Shown piece by piece: positions 36,456-44,886 of a stretch of 64,000 nt of DNA (positions are counted from its first letter, which is position 1; each line of letters begins with the position of its first letter). Origin of the DNA: Halosimplex amylolyticum. Lineage in GTDB: Archaea; Halobacteriota; Halobacteria; Halobacteriales; Haloarculaceae. The position numbers and the translations under genes are program-made. The notes under the pieces were generated by a model. That model was not told where the DNA came from. It saw only the letters and a list, made by a program, of their open reading frames with translations, and made no database searches. The DNA lies in NCBI RefSeq assembly GCF_051414035.1, contig NZ_JBLKNW010000001.1, positions 558,001 through 622,000 of the forward strand, given 5' to 3'.

Positions 36456-37952
36456 ATGGACGCGAGTGACGACGCCGGGCTGTTCGCGGATCTGGGCTGG
36501 CTCGCCGTCGGCGTGGTCGTGGGCGCGCTCGCGGCGGCCGCCGTCTCGGCGTCGCTGGGGCTCGCGCTCGGGTCGATCGGGGGCGACGACGGCCCGACCG
36601 TCGAGCGCGACAACCTCACGCTCCCCGACGGGGCGGGAGAGGCCCACGACCGGGGCGTCACCGGGTCGAACGTCACCGTCGGCGTCCTCGACGCGACGGG
36701 GTTCGCCACCGATCATCCGATGCTCCAAAATCGCGTCGTCGCCGCCCGCGCGTTCGGACCGGGCAACAGCGTCGGCAACGGCGGCGTCAACGCCCACGGG
36801 ACCGCCGCGGCGACGACCGTCGCGGCGACGGCGCCCGACGCCGACCTGTTGCTCGCGAACGCCGACTCGCCCGAGGCGGCCGTGCGCGCGGTGCAGTGGC
36901 TCGTCGACCGCGGGGCCGACGTCGTGGTCGTCGAGTTCAACCGACTGGGCGCCCCGGACGACGGGACGGCGCCGCTGTCGCGGGCCGCGACGCGCGCTCG
37001 CGACGCGGGCGTCCTCGTCGTCGCGCCGACGGGGAATCAGGCGCGCGGTCACTGGACGGGCTCGCTCCAGCCCGACCGCGATGGCCGCCACGAGTTCTCC
37101 GACGGCGTGCGCAACGGACTCGTCCCGCTGTCCCCGTCGGGATCGTCCACCGCCGGACCGGCCGATCTGTGGATGACCTGGACCGATCAGACCGGCGACG
37201 ACGTCGACCTGACGCTCGAACTCTATCGCGACGGGCCTGCCGGACCCGAGCGAGTCGCCACGTCCGAACCCGTCCGGCGGGACGTACCGCGCAGCAACCG
37301 CACAGAGAGCGAGCGCATCGAAACGTCGGTCGGCCCCGGGTCGTACTACGTCACCGTTCGGGTCGATTCGGGACCGGAGAGCGCCTCCGCGTCCGACGTG
37401 CGCCTGGAGATCGAGTCCACGACGCACGGGTTCGAACAGGCGCGCCCGGCCGGTAGCGTGGCGGCGCCCGCGACCGCCCGGGGAGTCCTCTCGGTCGGCG
37501 CGTACGACGGCGACACCGGCGACGTCACGGTCCACAGCGGTCGCGGCCCGACCGCTGACGGGCGCCGAGGCGTCGACGTGGTCGCGCCGGTGGGCATCTG
37601 GGACGAGTGGCCGGGCCGGGGCGCGACCGGGACGTCGGTCGCGGCCGCCTACGCCGGCGGGACGGCGGCGCTCGTGCTGGACGCCGACCCGTCGCTCGGC
37701 CCCGACGGCGTCGAGCGGGCGCTCGAATCGTCCGCGACGGGCGCCGACCGAGGGACGGCCGACTCGGTCGCAGGTCACGGTCGCCTCGACGCACGTACAG
37801 CCGTCGAACGGGTCGCCTCGGACTCGGCAGGACGGACGGAGCGCGCGCTGCCGGGTATCGCGCCGCTGGCGCTGCTCGCGGCGCCGCTACTCGGGGTCGC
37901 GTCGATAGCTCGGGGACGCGCACACGCAGTCGACTGGAGGCGAGACAGATGA
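36456..37952 (+). CDS. Membrane-anchored subtilisin-like (S8) serine protease with internal beta domain
   Basis: 498 residues from ATG 36456. An N-terminal helix (about 15-41) anchors it. The S8 triad is readable: Asp79 in VGVLDATGF (DAT rather than the usual DTG), His114 in NAHGTAAA, and Ser394 in GTSVAAAYAGG; oxyanion Asn194 in APTGNQ. Between Asn194 and the Ser motif lies an extra about 120-residue beta segment (DLWMTWTDQTGDDVDLTLEL ... GPGSYYVTVRV) resembling the pre-peptidase C-terminal (PPC) fold, inserted in the catalytic domain. A second helix near the C-terminus (PGIAPLALLAAPLLGVAS) is followed by a basic tail. Stop overlaps the HTH gene (ATGA). Substrate unknown. Confidence 0.8.
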   Translation: MDASDDAGLFADLGWLAVGVVVGALAAAAVSASLGLALGSIGGDDGPTVERDNLTLPDGAGEAHDRGVTGSNVTVGVLDATGFATDHPMLQNRVVAARAFGPGNSVGNGGVNAHGTAAATTVAATAPDADLLLANADSPEAAVRAVQWLVDRGADVVVVEFNRLGAPDDGTAPLSRAATRARDAGVLVVAPTGNQARGHWTGSLQPDRDGRHEFSDGVRNGLVPLSPSGSSTAGPADLWMTWTDQTGDDVDLTLELYRDGPAGPERVATSEPVRRDVPRSNRTESERIETSVGPGSYYVTVRVDSGPESASASDVRLEIESTTHGFEQARPAGSVAAPATARGVLSVGAYDGDTGDVTVHSGRGPTADGRRGVDVVAPVGIWDEWPGRGATGTSVAAAYAGGTAALVLDADPSLGPDGVERALESSATGADRGTADSVAGHGRLDARTAVERVASDSAGRTERALPGIAPLALLAAPLLGVASIARGRAHAVDWRRDR

Positions 37953-38560
37953 GCAAGATCTCACGCATCAAACACGGTACGACGGACGACCGCGACGCGA
38001 CGCCGCGGTTCGTCGAACTCGGGAGCGAGGAGGAAGACAGGGTGTTCGACGCGCTCAGTTCGGAGACAGCGCGGCGGATCTACCGTGCACTCCACGAGGA
38101 GCCGCGGACCCCCTCGGCGCTGGCGGCGGCGACGGACAAGTCCGTCCAGACCGTCTCCTACCACCTGACCAAGCTGGAGTCGGCGACGCTCATCGAGTCC
38201 GTCGGCACCCACTACTCGGAGAAGGGCAAGGAGATGACCGTCTGGGCGCCCGCGCAGGGCGCAGTCGTCATCGCCGAGGAGACCGAGCGAGCCCGCCGCT
38301 CGCTCGACGAGTACCTCGGGGCCACGGCCGGACTGGTGGCCGCGAGCGCGGTATTGCACTACGCCAGCGACCGGTTCGTCGCGGCGACCCCTTCGGGGAG
38401 TCCGCTGCTCGAACCGGCCGGCACCGGCGGCGCCCGGACGGCCGTCGACGGGGTAGCGCAGCTGGTCGCGGCGGCCGTCGCGACGGTCGATCCCGGACTC
38501 GTCCTCCTCGTGTTCGGTCTCGCCGTCCTCGCGGTCGATTACTCACGCGATACCGCCTGA
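37949..38560 (+). CDS. ArsR-like winged-helix regulator with C-terminal membrane helices
   Basis: 203 residues. Winged helix at about 30-105: FDALSSETARRIYRALHEEP, TPSALAAATDKSVQTVSYHL, then a wing; HTH typical of haloarchaeal ArsR-type regulators. The C-terminal half has two hydrophobic helices (LGATAGLVAASAVLHY; DPGLVLLVFGLAVLAVDY), so the DNA-binding domain is membrane-tethered. Overlaps the subtilase by four bases, implying translational coupling. Tethering next to a membrane protease suggests regulation by proteolysis or by the exported partner; that is inference. Confidence 0.75.
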   Translation: MSKISRIKHGTTDDRDATPRFVELGSEEEDRVFDALSSETARRIYRALHEEPRTPSALAAATDKSVQTVSYHLTKLESATLIESVGTHYSEKGKEMTVWAPAQGAVVIAEETERARRSLDEYLGATAGLVAASAVLHYASDRFVAATPSGSPLLEPAGTGGARTAVDGVAQLVAAAVATVDPGLVLLVFGLAVLAVDYSRDTA

Positions 38561-38662
38561 CACCGACCGGTCGGACGAGAATCCGTCGCCACTCCGGGCC
38601 CTGTATCGATCCCGCCAGTCGCTGCGCTGGTCAGTCGCTGTGCTGGTCGGTCGCCGTGCTAG

Positions 38663-39094
38663 TCAGTCGTCGGCCGCTTCGGCGCCGTCGTTCTGGTGGT
38701 TGGCGACGGCGCGCTCGACGGCGGTCTCGAGCGATTTGAAGTGCATCTCCTCGATGGCGCCCTCCGGCGTGTACCAGCAGTAGTCGTCGTGCCTGTCGTC
38801 CAGGTCGACGTTGCGACTCCGGGCACGCACCCGGTAGAGCACCGCGTAGACGGGTTCGTCGCCCTTCCCCCAGATGTCGGTGACGGTCTTGACCGGTTCC
38901 TCGACCGTCGTGTGGAGGCCCACCCTGTCGTGGAGCGTGCGACGGAGCGCGGCCTCCGGTTGCGCGTCGGCCGCGATCCGGCCGCCCGGAAACGTCCACG
39001 GCCGTAACCCGCTCGTGACCAGCAACACGTCGCCGCGCGGACCGAAGACGATCCCGCGCTGGGTCACGTGTCCACTGAAATACGTCTCGGCCAT
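38663..39094 (-). CDS. Nudix-fold protein with degenerate Nudix box
   Basis: 143 residues. The fold is recognisable from RGIVFGPRGDVLLVTSGLRPWTFPGGRI, but the Nudix box that should follow as G-x5-E-x7-R-E-U-x-E-E-x-G-U reads GGRIAADAQPEAALRRTLHD, with the metal-binding glutamates replaced by Arg, His and Asp. Hydrolase activity is doubtful; the protein may bind nucleotides or be a regulatory paralogue. It is transcribed toward the HTH gene (convergent). Confidence 0.7.
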   Translation of the reverse strand: MAETYFSGHVTQRGIVFGPRGDVLLVTSGLRPWTFPGGRIAADAQPEAALRRTLHDRVGLHTTVEEPVKTVTDIWGKGDEPVYAVLYRVRARSRNVDLDDRHDDYCWYTPEGAIEEMHFKSLETAVERAVANHQNDGAEAADD

Positions 39095-39184
39095 TGTGGT
39101 GGGTTGCTGCTCGGACGGCCTTCAACGTTTCCTCCGACCGCGGGCGAACAGTCCGTTCGACTCCGCGATCGAGAACTGAGAGGT

Positions 39185-39198
39185 TGATTGATAATATT
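39185..39198 (+). promoter_or_regulatory. TGATTGATAATATT element, upstream of Gfo/Idh gene
   Basis: The same 14-mer with one change (TGATTGATAACATT) occurs at 41698-41711 upstream of the secreted arabinofuranosidase. The two genes flank an IclR regulator, so a shared operator is possible. Confidence 0.3.
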
Positions 39199-39278
39199 TA
39201 TGTTACGACTCTCGATCGGTTCGATACCTTACGTATTTTCGCGAGTTCACGGGCGGGATCGCCCGCGACAGAGTGACC

Positions 39279-39288
39279 AAAATAAATA
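39279..39288 (+). promoter_or_regulatory. TATA box of the Gfo/Idh dehydrogenase gene
   Basis: AAAATAAATA about 30 bases before ATG 39314. Confidence 0.55.
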
Positions 39289-39313
39289 CAACCGTCGGCG
39301 CGGAGACTCGGCT

Positions 39314-40405
39314 ATGGACGACGACTCCCCCCGGATGGACATCGGGCTCGTCGGGCTCGGCAAGCACGGGGAGACACACGCGCAATTCCTGCAAGAGCTC
39401 GGACACACGGTCCACGCGGTGGACCTGGACCCCCGGGCGAAACAGCGGTTTCTCGACCGATACGACGCGACGATGTACGAGGGACTGGACGCGCTCTTCG
39501 CGGCCGGTCTCGACGCGGTGATCATCTCGACGCCGAACAAGTTCCACGAGACGGCCGCGCTCAAAGCGTTCGACACGGGTCTGGACGTGTTGATCGAGAA
39601 GCCGCTGGCTCACGACCTCGAAAGCGCTGAGCGGATCGTCGAGGCGGCCGAGGAGACGGGCAACATCTGCATGTGCGGCTACTTCCACCGGTTCCAGAAC
39701 CGCTGTCGGCTGGCGAAGGGTTACGTCGAGAGCGGCCGCCTCGGCGAGGTCACGCACATCGACGCGCGGTACATGCGACGGCGGGGCGTCCCCGGGCTCG
39801 GCACGTGGTACACCTCCAGGGAGATCGCGGGCGGCGGCGCGCTCATCGACGTGGGGTGTTTCCTCGTCGACCTCGTCCTCGACTTCTACGACTGGCCGGA
39901 GCTGGAGCAGGTGATAGCCACGGCGCGCTCGGACTTCGGTCACCGCGACGATTACGCCTATCTCGACATGTGGGGCGAGGACGACGAGGCGAAGATGTAC
40001 GACGTCGAGGACTCGGTCACCGCCTTCTGCGAGTTCGAGGGCGGTCGGACCGCCCACCTCGAAATCGCGTGGGCGGCCAACGCCCGCCGGCGCCACGAGT
40101 ACAACATCCGCGGGACCGAGGCCGGCGTCTCCCTGGACATCACGAACCCACTGGAGTCTGTCGACCCGTCGACCGAGCAGATCCGCGACTTCCGGCTCTA
40201 CGAAGTCCGCAGCGACGTGGTCGACCACTACGTCGACAGCGAACTGATCCCGCCCGCCAACGACCCGTTCCGGGACGAACTCGCCACGTTCCTCGCCGCC
40301 GTCGAGACGGGCGAGTCGCCGGACCGCTGTACCGCCCAGCAGGCGCTCGCGGTCCAGCGCGTGATCGACGCCATCTACGAGGCGACCGACCACGGGTGGG
40401 TCTGA
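39314..40405 (+). CDS. Gfo/Idh/MocA-family sugar dehydrogenase
   Basis: 363 residues from ATG 39314, chosen from the TATA element 30 bases upstream. Rossmann NAD(P) motif IGLVGLGKHGETHAQFL; the family EKP signature in VLIEKPLAHDLE; a substrate-binding beta sheet in the C-terminal half, with FVxxG-type GGGALIDVGCFLVDL. Oxidises a sugar or sugar-acid hydroxyl. Followed 49 bases later by an IclR regulator and then the secreted arabinofuranosidase, so a pentose or uronate derivative is a reasonable substrate, but not proven. A second, clearly XacA-like member lies at 56423-57490. Confidence 0.8.
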   Translation: MDDDSPRMDIGLVGLGKHGETHAQFLQELGHTVHAVDLDPRAKQRFLDRYDATMYEGLDALFAAGLDAVIISTPNKFHETAALKAFDTGLDVLIEKPLAHDLESAERIVEAAEETGNICMCGYFHRFQNRCRLAKGYVESGRLGEVTHIDARYMRRRGVPGLGTWYTSREIAGGGALIDVGCFLVDLVLDFYDWPELEQVIATARSDFGHRDDYAYLDMWGEDDEAKMYDVEDSVTAFCEFEGGRTAHLEIAWAANARRRHEYNIRGTEAGVSLDITNPLESVDPSTEQIRDFRLYEVRSDVVDHYVDSELIPPANDPFRDELATFLAAVETGESPDRCTAQQALAVQRVIDAIYEATDHGWV

Positions 40406-40423
40406 CCGACAGCCCCTGATACA

Positions 40424-40433
40424 GGTTTAAGGC
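40424..40433 (+). promoter_or_regulatory. TATA box of the first IclR gene
   Basis: AGGTTTAAGG about 27 bases before ATG 40455. Confidence 0.4.
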
Positions 40434-40454
40434 TCGGCCCCGTGAGGGTCGTCC

Positions 40455-41249
40455 ATGACCGAGGGGGACTCACAGCCGCGAGGCGAGCAGATCAAGTCGG
40501 TCGCCACGGCGTTCCGGATCCTGAAAGCGGTGCGCGAGCGCGACCGCGTGGGCGTCACGGAACTCGCCGACGCGCTCGACCTGCCCAAGAGCACCGTCCA
40601 TCACTACCTCAGCACGCTCGCGGCCGACAACTACCTGATCCGCGAGGAAGGCACCTACCGTCTCGGGCTCGGGCTGTTCACGCTCGGCGCGCAAGCCAGG
40701 GCGCAAGAGCGGATCTACCACGTCGCGAAGCCGAACGTCGACCGACTGGCCGACGCCACGGGCGAACAGGCGCGGCTGGTCGTCGAACGCGACGGCCGCG
40801 GGATCACCCTCTACCAGGCGTCCGGCGACAACGTCGACGACCCGCCCACCTACGCCGGGACCGTCGAAGACCTCCACTGTACGGCCGCGGGCAAGGCGTT
40901 TCTGGCCGAACTCCCCGAGGACCAGCTCGACGACCTCCTCGCTGACAACCCGCTCCCCCGGCGGACGGCGAACACGATCACCGACCCGGATGAACTGCGC
41001 GAGACCCTCGCCGAGATCCGCGACCGCGGCGTCGCCTTCGACGACGAGGAGCGCGACGAGGGCGTCCGCTGCGTCGCGTCGTCGATCTCCGACCGCTCCG
41101 GGGAACTGCTGGGTGCGATCAGCGTGTCCGGTCCAGCCGACCGACTGACCGACGAACGGTTCCGATCCGAGATTCCCTCGCGACTTCGAAACGTCGTCGG
41201 CGTCGTCGAGTTCAACACCACCTACTCCGAGTGGTCCGACGCGCTCTGA
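40455..41249 (+). CDS. IclR-family transcriptional regulator
   Basis: 264 residues. N-terminal winged HTH (IKSVATAFRILKAVRERDRVGVTELADALDLPKSTVHHYLSTL by pattern, about 13-70) and a GAF-like effector domain from about 85 (LADATGEQARLVVE ... GVRCVASSISDRSGELLGAISVSGP). Positioned between the Gfo/Idh gene and the secreted GH51 gene, both of which it may control; a TGATTGATAAYATT element lies upstream of both. Effector probably a sugar or sugar acid. A second IclR at 54294-55055 sits in the core pentose block. Confidence 0.85.
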   Translation: MTEGDSQPRGEQIKSVATAFRILKAVRERDRVGVTELADALDLPKSTVHHYLSTLAADNYLIREEGTYRLGLGLFTLGAQARAQERIYHVAKPNVDRLADATGEQARLVVERDGRGITLYQASGDNVDDPPTYAGTVEDLHCTAAGKAFLAELPEDQLDDLLADNPLPRRTANTITDPDELRETLAEIRDRGVAFDDEERDEGVRCVASSISDRSGELLGAISVSGPADRLTDERFRSEIPSRLRNVVGVVEFNTTYSEWSDAL

Positions 41250-41755
41250 ACGACGCCTACCGAGTCTCTCCGCCCTCTCCTCGACAGAAGCCAGTCAGGC
41301 CTGGAGTCGCCCGTCTCCGCTACCTGTTCGATCTGACGCCGCGGCAGTCTTCGGGAGTTCCTATCATAATACATATTATACTGCCGATCTGATTGTTACG
41401 GCTGTCAGTTCGTTTCCCGGTCAGTCGACTCTCGACGAACCACCCAACGCGTCACCAGACCGGAGCGGGAACGAAAGTCGGCACGGCAGGCAATTCGAGG
41501 GATCGAGTCACGGCGTGGAGATGTACTCCAACGAGGGGATAGGGGTCAGTCGAACTGACTGCGAGTCGGAGTTTGCCTGCCGACTCGGCCTACTTGACTC
41601 TCGAATATAATACGTTCCCCCGTGATCGGACACGTTTCAGCCGCGGCTGCGGTCACAGCCGCCCAGCGACGCTCGGTGCGGATAGCCCGTTCGTCGCTGA
41701 TTGATAACATTAATTCAGTAATGTTTTTGTATGGTGATTTTGATGTGATTCTCGT
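41250..41755. other. 506-bp regulatory gap upstream of the secreted arabinofuranosidase
   Basis: AT-richer than the surroundings. It contains the shared TGATTGATAACATT element (41698-41711) and a probable TATA (ATGTTTTTGTAT, 41720-41731) about 28 bases before the GH51 ATG. On the minus strand a 54-residue frame (41546-41710; MLSISDERAIRT..., with CPITGERI) is open, but its codon use is atypical and it overlaps the promoter, so I do not call it a gene. Confidence 0.5.
41698..41711 (+). promoter_or_regulatory. TGATTGATAACATT element, upstream of secreted GH51 gene
   Basis: Partner of the near-identical element at 39185-39198 (13 of 14 identical). It lies just upstream of the TATA region of the arabinofuranosidase gene. 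Confidence 0.3.
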
Positions 41756-44401
41756 ATGGTGAGTGATCGCGACCCTCACGGGAACGGCGATAGCGGTGGC
41801 ACTGGCACAGGTGGCCTATCACGGCGCAAATTCGTGGCGCTCCAGGCGGCAGTGGTGGCGGGGGCGGCCACCGGGACGGCCGCCGGCGCGTCGCGGACAG
41901 ATGGCGAGACGCGGGCGACCGTCAGCAACACCGTCTCGGTCGACGCGAGCGATCGGGCCCGCGAGGCCGTCTCTGACGGGCTGTTCGGCCGGCTCTGCGA
42001 GAGCTACGAGTCGGGGACGATCTACCCCGGCGTCTACTCCGAACACGTCAAGAACCCCTCCTTTTACCCGCGGACGTACAGCGAAGACGACTTCTTCGGC
42101 CCCCGGACGTTCTATCCCGCGTCCGACATCGAGCAGGTCGAGGGGATCCCCTTCCCCTGGGAACCGGTGGACCCCGACGGGGTGTCGTTCGAGCAGCGCG
42201 AGGGCGGCGTCGCGGCCGTCGACACGACGAACTACCAGCGCGTCTCCGTCGACGGCGCTCGCGGCGGCATCTCACAGAAGATCGTCCTGCCGGACTTCCG
42301 GACCTACGGGTACGATCTCTCGGTATCGGTCCGCGGTGACGGCGTCGAGACGGTTCGAGCCGCGCTGACGTCGCTCGACGGGACCGTCCTCGCGTCGACG
42401 GAACTCGACGTGACCGACGAGTGGACGCGCCACGAGGTGACGCTCGAACTCGCGGAGGCCAGCGGCGACCAGTACGTCGCGGGCGCCGTCGCGAACGTCG
42501 ACACGCCCTACGGCAAGTACGCCGTCGAGTTCACCGCCGAGGGGAGCGGTCACGTCGACCTCGACTGGATCAACCTGGCGGCCGACGACGCGATCCGGGG
42601 CAAGTACAATCCCAACACGGTCGAGTTGATGCGCGAGCAGAACGCCACCTGGCTGAAGTGGCCGGGCGGGAACTTCACGAGCCAGTACAACTGGCGCGAC
42701 GGGATCGGGCCGAAGTCCGAGCGGCCGGTCCGGTTCAACCACGCCTGGGGCGGGATCAATCCCAACTACTTCGGGACCGACGAGTACATCGAACTCTGCG
42801 AGATCGCCGACCTCACCCCGCGCATCACGATCGGCTGGTGGGACAACCCGCCGGCGTGGGCGTCGGAGCGACAGACGCTCCCGGAGGACGCCGCCGACTG
42901 GGTCGAGTACTGCAACGGCGACGAGGACACGGAAATGGGCCAGTTGCGCGCCGAGAACGGCCGCGAAGAGTCATACGACGTGACGCACTGGGAGGTCGGC
43001 AACGAGGTGTGGGGCCCCTGGCAGCGCGGTTCGACGCAAGACGCCTCGGAGTACGCAAGCGGCTCCGACGAGCGGATCGGCTTCACGACGTACTACGACG
43101 CGATGAAGGAGGTCGACGACGACATCCTCGTCTACGCCGACGCGATGGACCCCGGGTACGAGGAGGCGAACACGCCCGACCCGGCGACGTGGAACGAGAC
43201 GCTCTTCGCGGAAGCCGGCGATCGCCTCGACGGCTTCGACCTGCACCGCTACAACTGGGGCATCGAGAGCCAGGCGGACCGCGACGCCTGGTACGAGGCC
43301 AACGACGCCGGCCCCATCGACTACAACGAGGTGCTCGTCATGTTCCCGACGGAGTTCGGCCAGCTAATGGCGGACCTGAGCGAGAAAGCCGCGGACGCGG
43401 GCGTCGACGACTTCCGGATCAACGTCGGCGAGTACGGCCTGTTCCCGACCGTCGACTCGGGCGCCCCCTATCCGGGACCGGAGACCATGCCCGGCGGTTC
43501 GTACGTCGCGGGGATGCTCAACGCGTTCATCAGGCAGAGCGAGACGGTCAAAGAGGCCTCCCAGACGTGGCTCCCGGTGCGGATGTTCCCGCCGATCAAC
43601 GAGGACTTCCCGCCGGACCCGAACCCGCTCGCGCCGGCGGGCACCGTCACGGCGCTGTACTCGGCGGTCTTCGAGGGCAGGGCCGAGTGGCACGCCGTCG
43701 ACGTCGACGTCGACGGGGACACCCGGACCATCCCGGAAACGGGACCGCGCATCCGTCGCATGGAGGACGTGCCCTACGTCGACGCGGCCGCCATGCAGAA
43801 CCGCCGCGGGAAGGAACTGGCCGTCTTCCTCACGAACCGGAACCTCCGGGAGAACGCGGACGTGACGCTCGACCTGGACGAGTGGTACGCGGGCAAGTCC
43901 GTCGAGATGGTCGCGGTCCGGCCGACGGCGACGGAGCGGCCGCTCCCGCACGCCTTCCCCGAGTCGTGGGCGGAGCCGACGAACTACGTCGCTGAGACGT
44001 CGATGGAGACGGTCGCCGACGACGGGACCCTCTCGCTCGACCTCGACCCGGCCGCGGTCGTCAGGCTGTACGTCGACAACGACCGCGGGCGCCCCGACAC
44101 CGTCGACGACGACGGCGTCTGGCACGGGATCGACCTCGCGCCGGACGGCGAGCCCTATCACGACAGCTACTGCGCCGACGAGCGCGGCCACGGCCGTGGG
44201 AAGGGCCACGACGACGAGGAGCGAGGCGAGGGACGCGATCACGGAGACGCCGGTGGCGACTGTCACGGTGGACGCGACCGCGACCACGACCGCGACGATG
44301 ACGACGACCACGACGACCACGACCACGACCACAACGATGACGACGACCACGACCGCGGCAGGGGACGCGGAACCGATGGCAGCGGGCACAGCCACCACTG
44401 A
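41756..44401 (+). CDS. Secreted GH51-like alpha-L-arabinofuranosidase with His/Asp-rich tail
   Basis: 881 residues. Tat signal GLSRRKFVALQAAVVAGAA. A carbohydrate-binding-like beta region (about 60-280; IPFPWEPVDPDGVSFEQREG... DEWTRHEVTLEL) precedes the (beta/alpha)8 domain. Acid/base Glu417 lies in HWEVGNEVWG, and a candidate nucleophile is Glu559 in INVGEYG. The C-terminal beta domain ends near residue 800; residues 806-881 are an extreme His/Asp/Gly/Arg tail (stretches such as DHDDHDHDHNDDDDHD). Releases arabinose from arabinan or arabinoxylan outside the cell. The tail is unlike anything else in the window and may bind metal ions or the cell surface. A cytoplasmic GH51 enzyme (51627-53123) completes the set. 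Confidence 0.85.
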   Translation: MVSDRDPHGNGDSGGTGTGGLSRRKFVALQAAVVAGAATGTAAGASRTDGETRATVSNTVSVDASDRAREAVSDGLFGRLCESYESGTIYPGVYSEHVKNPSFYPRTYSEDDFFGPRTFYPASDIEQVEGIPFPWEPVDPDGVSFEQREGGVAAVDTTNYQRVSVDGARGGISQKIVLPDFRTYGYDLSVSVRGDGVETVRAALTSLDGTVLASTELDVTDEWTRHEVTLELAEASGDQYVAGAVANVDTPYGKYAVEFTAEGSGHVDLDWINLAADDAIRGKYNPNTVELMREQNATWLKWPGGNFTSQYNWRDGIGPKSERPVRFNHAWGGINPNYFGTDEYIELCEIADLTPRITIGWWDNPPAWASERQTLPEDAADWVEYCNGDEDTEMGQLRAENGREESYDVTHWEVGNEVWGPWQRGSTQDASEYASGSDERIGFTTYYDAMKEVDDDILVYADAMDPGYEEANTPDPATWNETLFAEAGDRLDGFDLHRYNWGIESQADRDAWYEANDAGPIDYNEVLVMFPTEFGQLMADLSEKAADAGVDDFRINVGEYGLFPTVDSGAPYPGPETMPGGSYVAGMLNAFIRQSETVKEASQTWLPVRMFPPINEDFPPDPNPLAPAGTVTALYSAVFEGRAEWHAVDVDVDGDTRTIPETGPRIRRMEDVPYVDAAAMQNRRGKELAVFLTNRNLRENADVTLDLDEWYAGKSVEMVAVRPTATERPLPHAFPESWAEPTNYVAETSMETVADDGTLSLDLDPAAVVRLYVDNDRGRPDTVDDDGVWHGIDLAPDGEPYHDSYCADERGHGRGKGHDDEERGEGRDHGDAGGDCHGGRDRDHDRDDDDDHDDHDHDHNDDDDHDRGRGRGTDGSGHSHH

Positions 44402-44507
44402 CGAACGCCGCGGGGCAGCGACGACAGCGCGGTAGCTATCTCTCCTCTCTCGATCCAGTCTCTGTGAGCTGCGTCGCCCTCGTCTCGGCCGACCAGACGG
44501 CCGTCGG

Positions 44508-44720
44508 TCACTCCTCGAAGAACGTAGCGAACGGGTCCCACTCGAAGTAGAGGCCGGCGGCGCCGAGCGCGACCAGCAGGACCTGGACGACCAGCGAAAG
44601 GATCGAGACGACGTATCCAGCGGTGCCGGGCTCTTGTAGCACGAACAGCCCGGCCGTCAGCACGAGCAGCGTCAGTCCGACGGCGAGCAGCGCCCGGAAT
44701 ATCCCTTTGCTCGCGTGCAT
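44508..44720 (-). CDS. Small two-helix membrane protein
   Basis: 70 residues. Helices LLAVGLTLLVLTAGLFVL and VVSILSLVVQVLLVALGAAGLYF with an acidic C-terminus (DPFATFFEE). A TATA-like TTTACCC (minus strand, near 44747-44756) about 30 bases upstream supports the start. Function unknown; convergent with the arabinofuranosidase gene. Confidence 0.6.
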   Translation of the reverse strand: MHASKGIFRALLAVGLTLLVLTAGLFVLQEPGTAGYVVSILSLVVQVLLVALGAAGLYFEWDPFATFFEE

Positions 44721-44778
44721 GCTCTCTCGTTTCCCCGTGGCGGGTAAAGAACTACTGGAACGACGGATCGAGAGCGTG

Positions 44779-44886
44779 CGTCGTCAATCGGCGGCCGAGT
44801 CGTGGTCAATCGGCGGCCGAGTCGTGGTCAATCGGCGGTCGAGTCGTGGTCAATCGGCGGTCGAATCGTAGTCAGTCGGCGGTCGA
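44779..44886. repeat. 22-bp tandem repeat overlapping the end of the oligopeptide-type ABC ATPase gene
   Basis: Units GTCGTGGTCAATCGGCGGCCGA-like: partial at 44779-44798, then 44799-44820, 44821-44842, 44843-44864 and a degenerate copy at 44865-44886. The last copy covers the stop and final codons of the ABC ATPase gene (stop at 44872), so the array probably grew from that gene's 3' end. Confidence 0.85.

Noticed and set aside
41546..41710. 54-residue minus-strand frame with a CPITGERI motif
   Set aside because: Lies across the GH51 promoter, has unusual codon choice and no clear promoter of its own; could be revisited if conserved.
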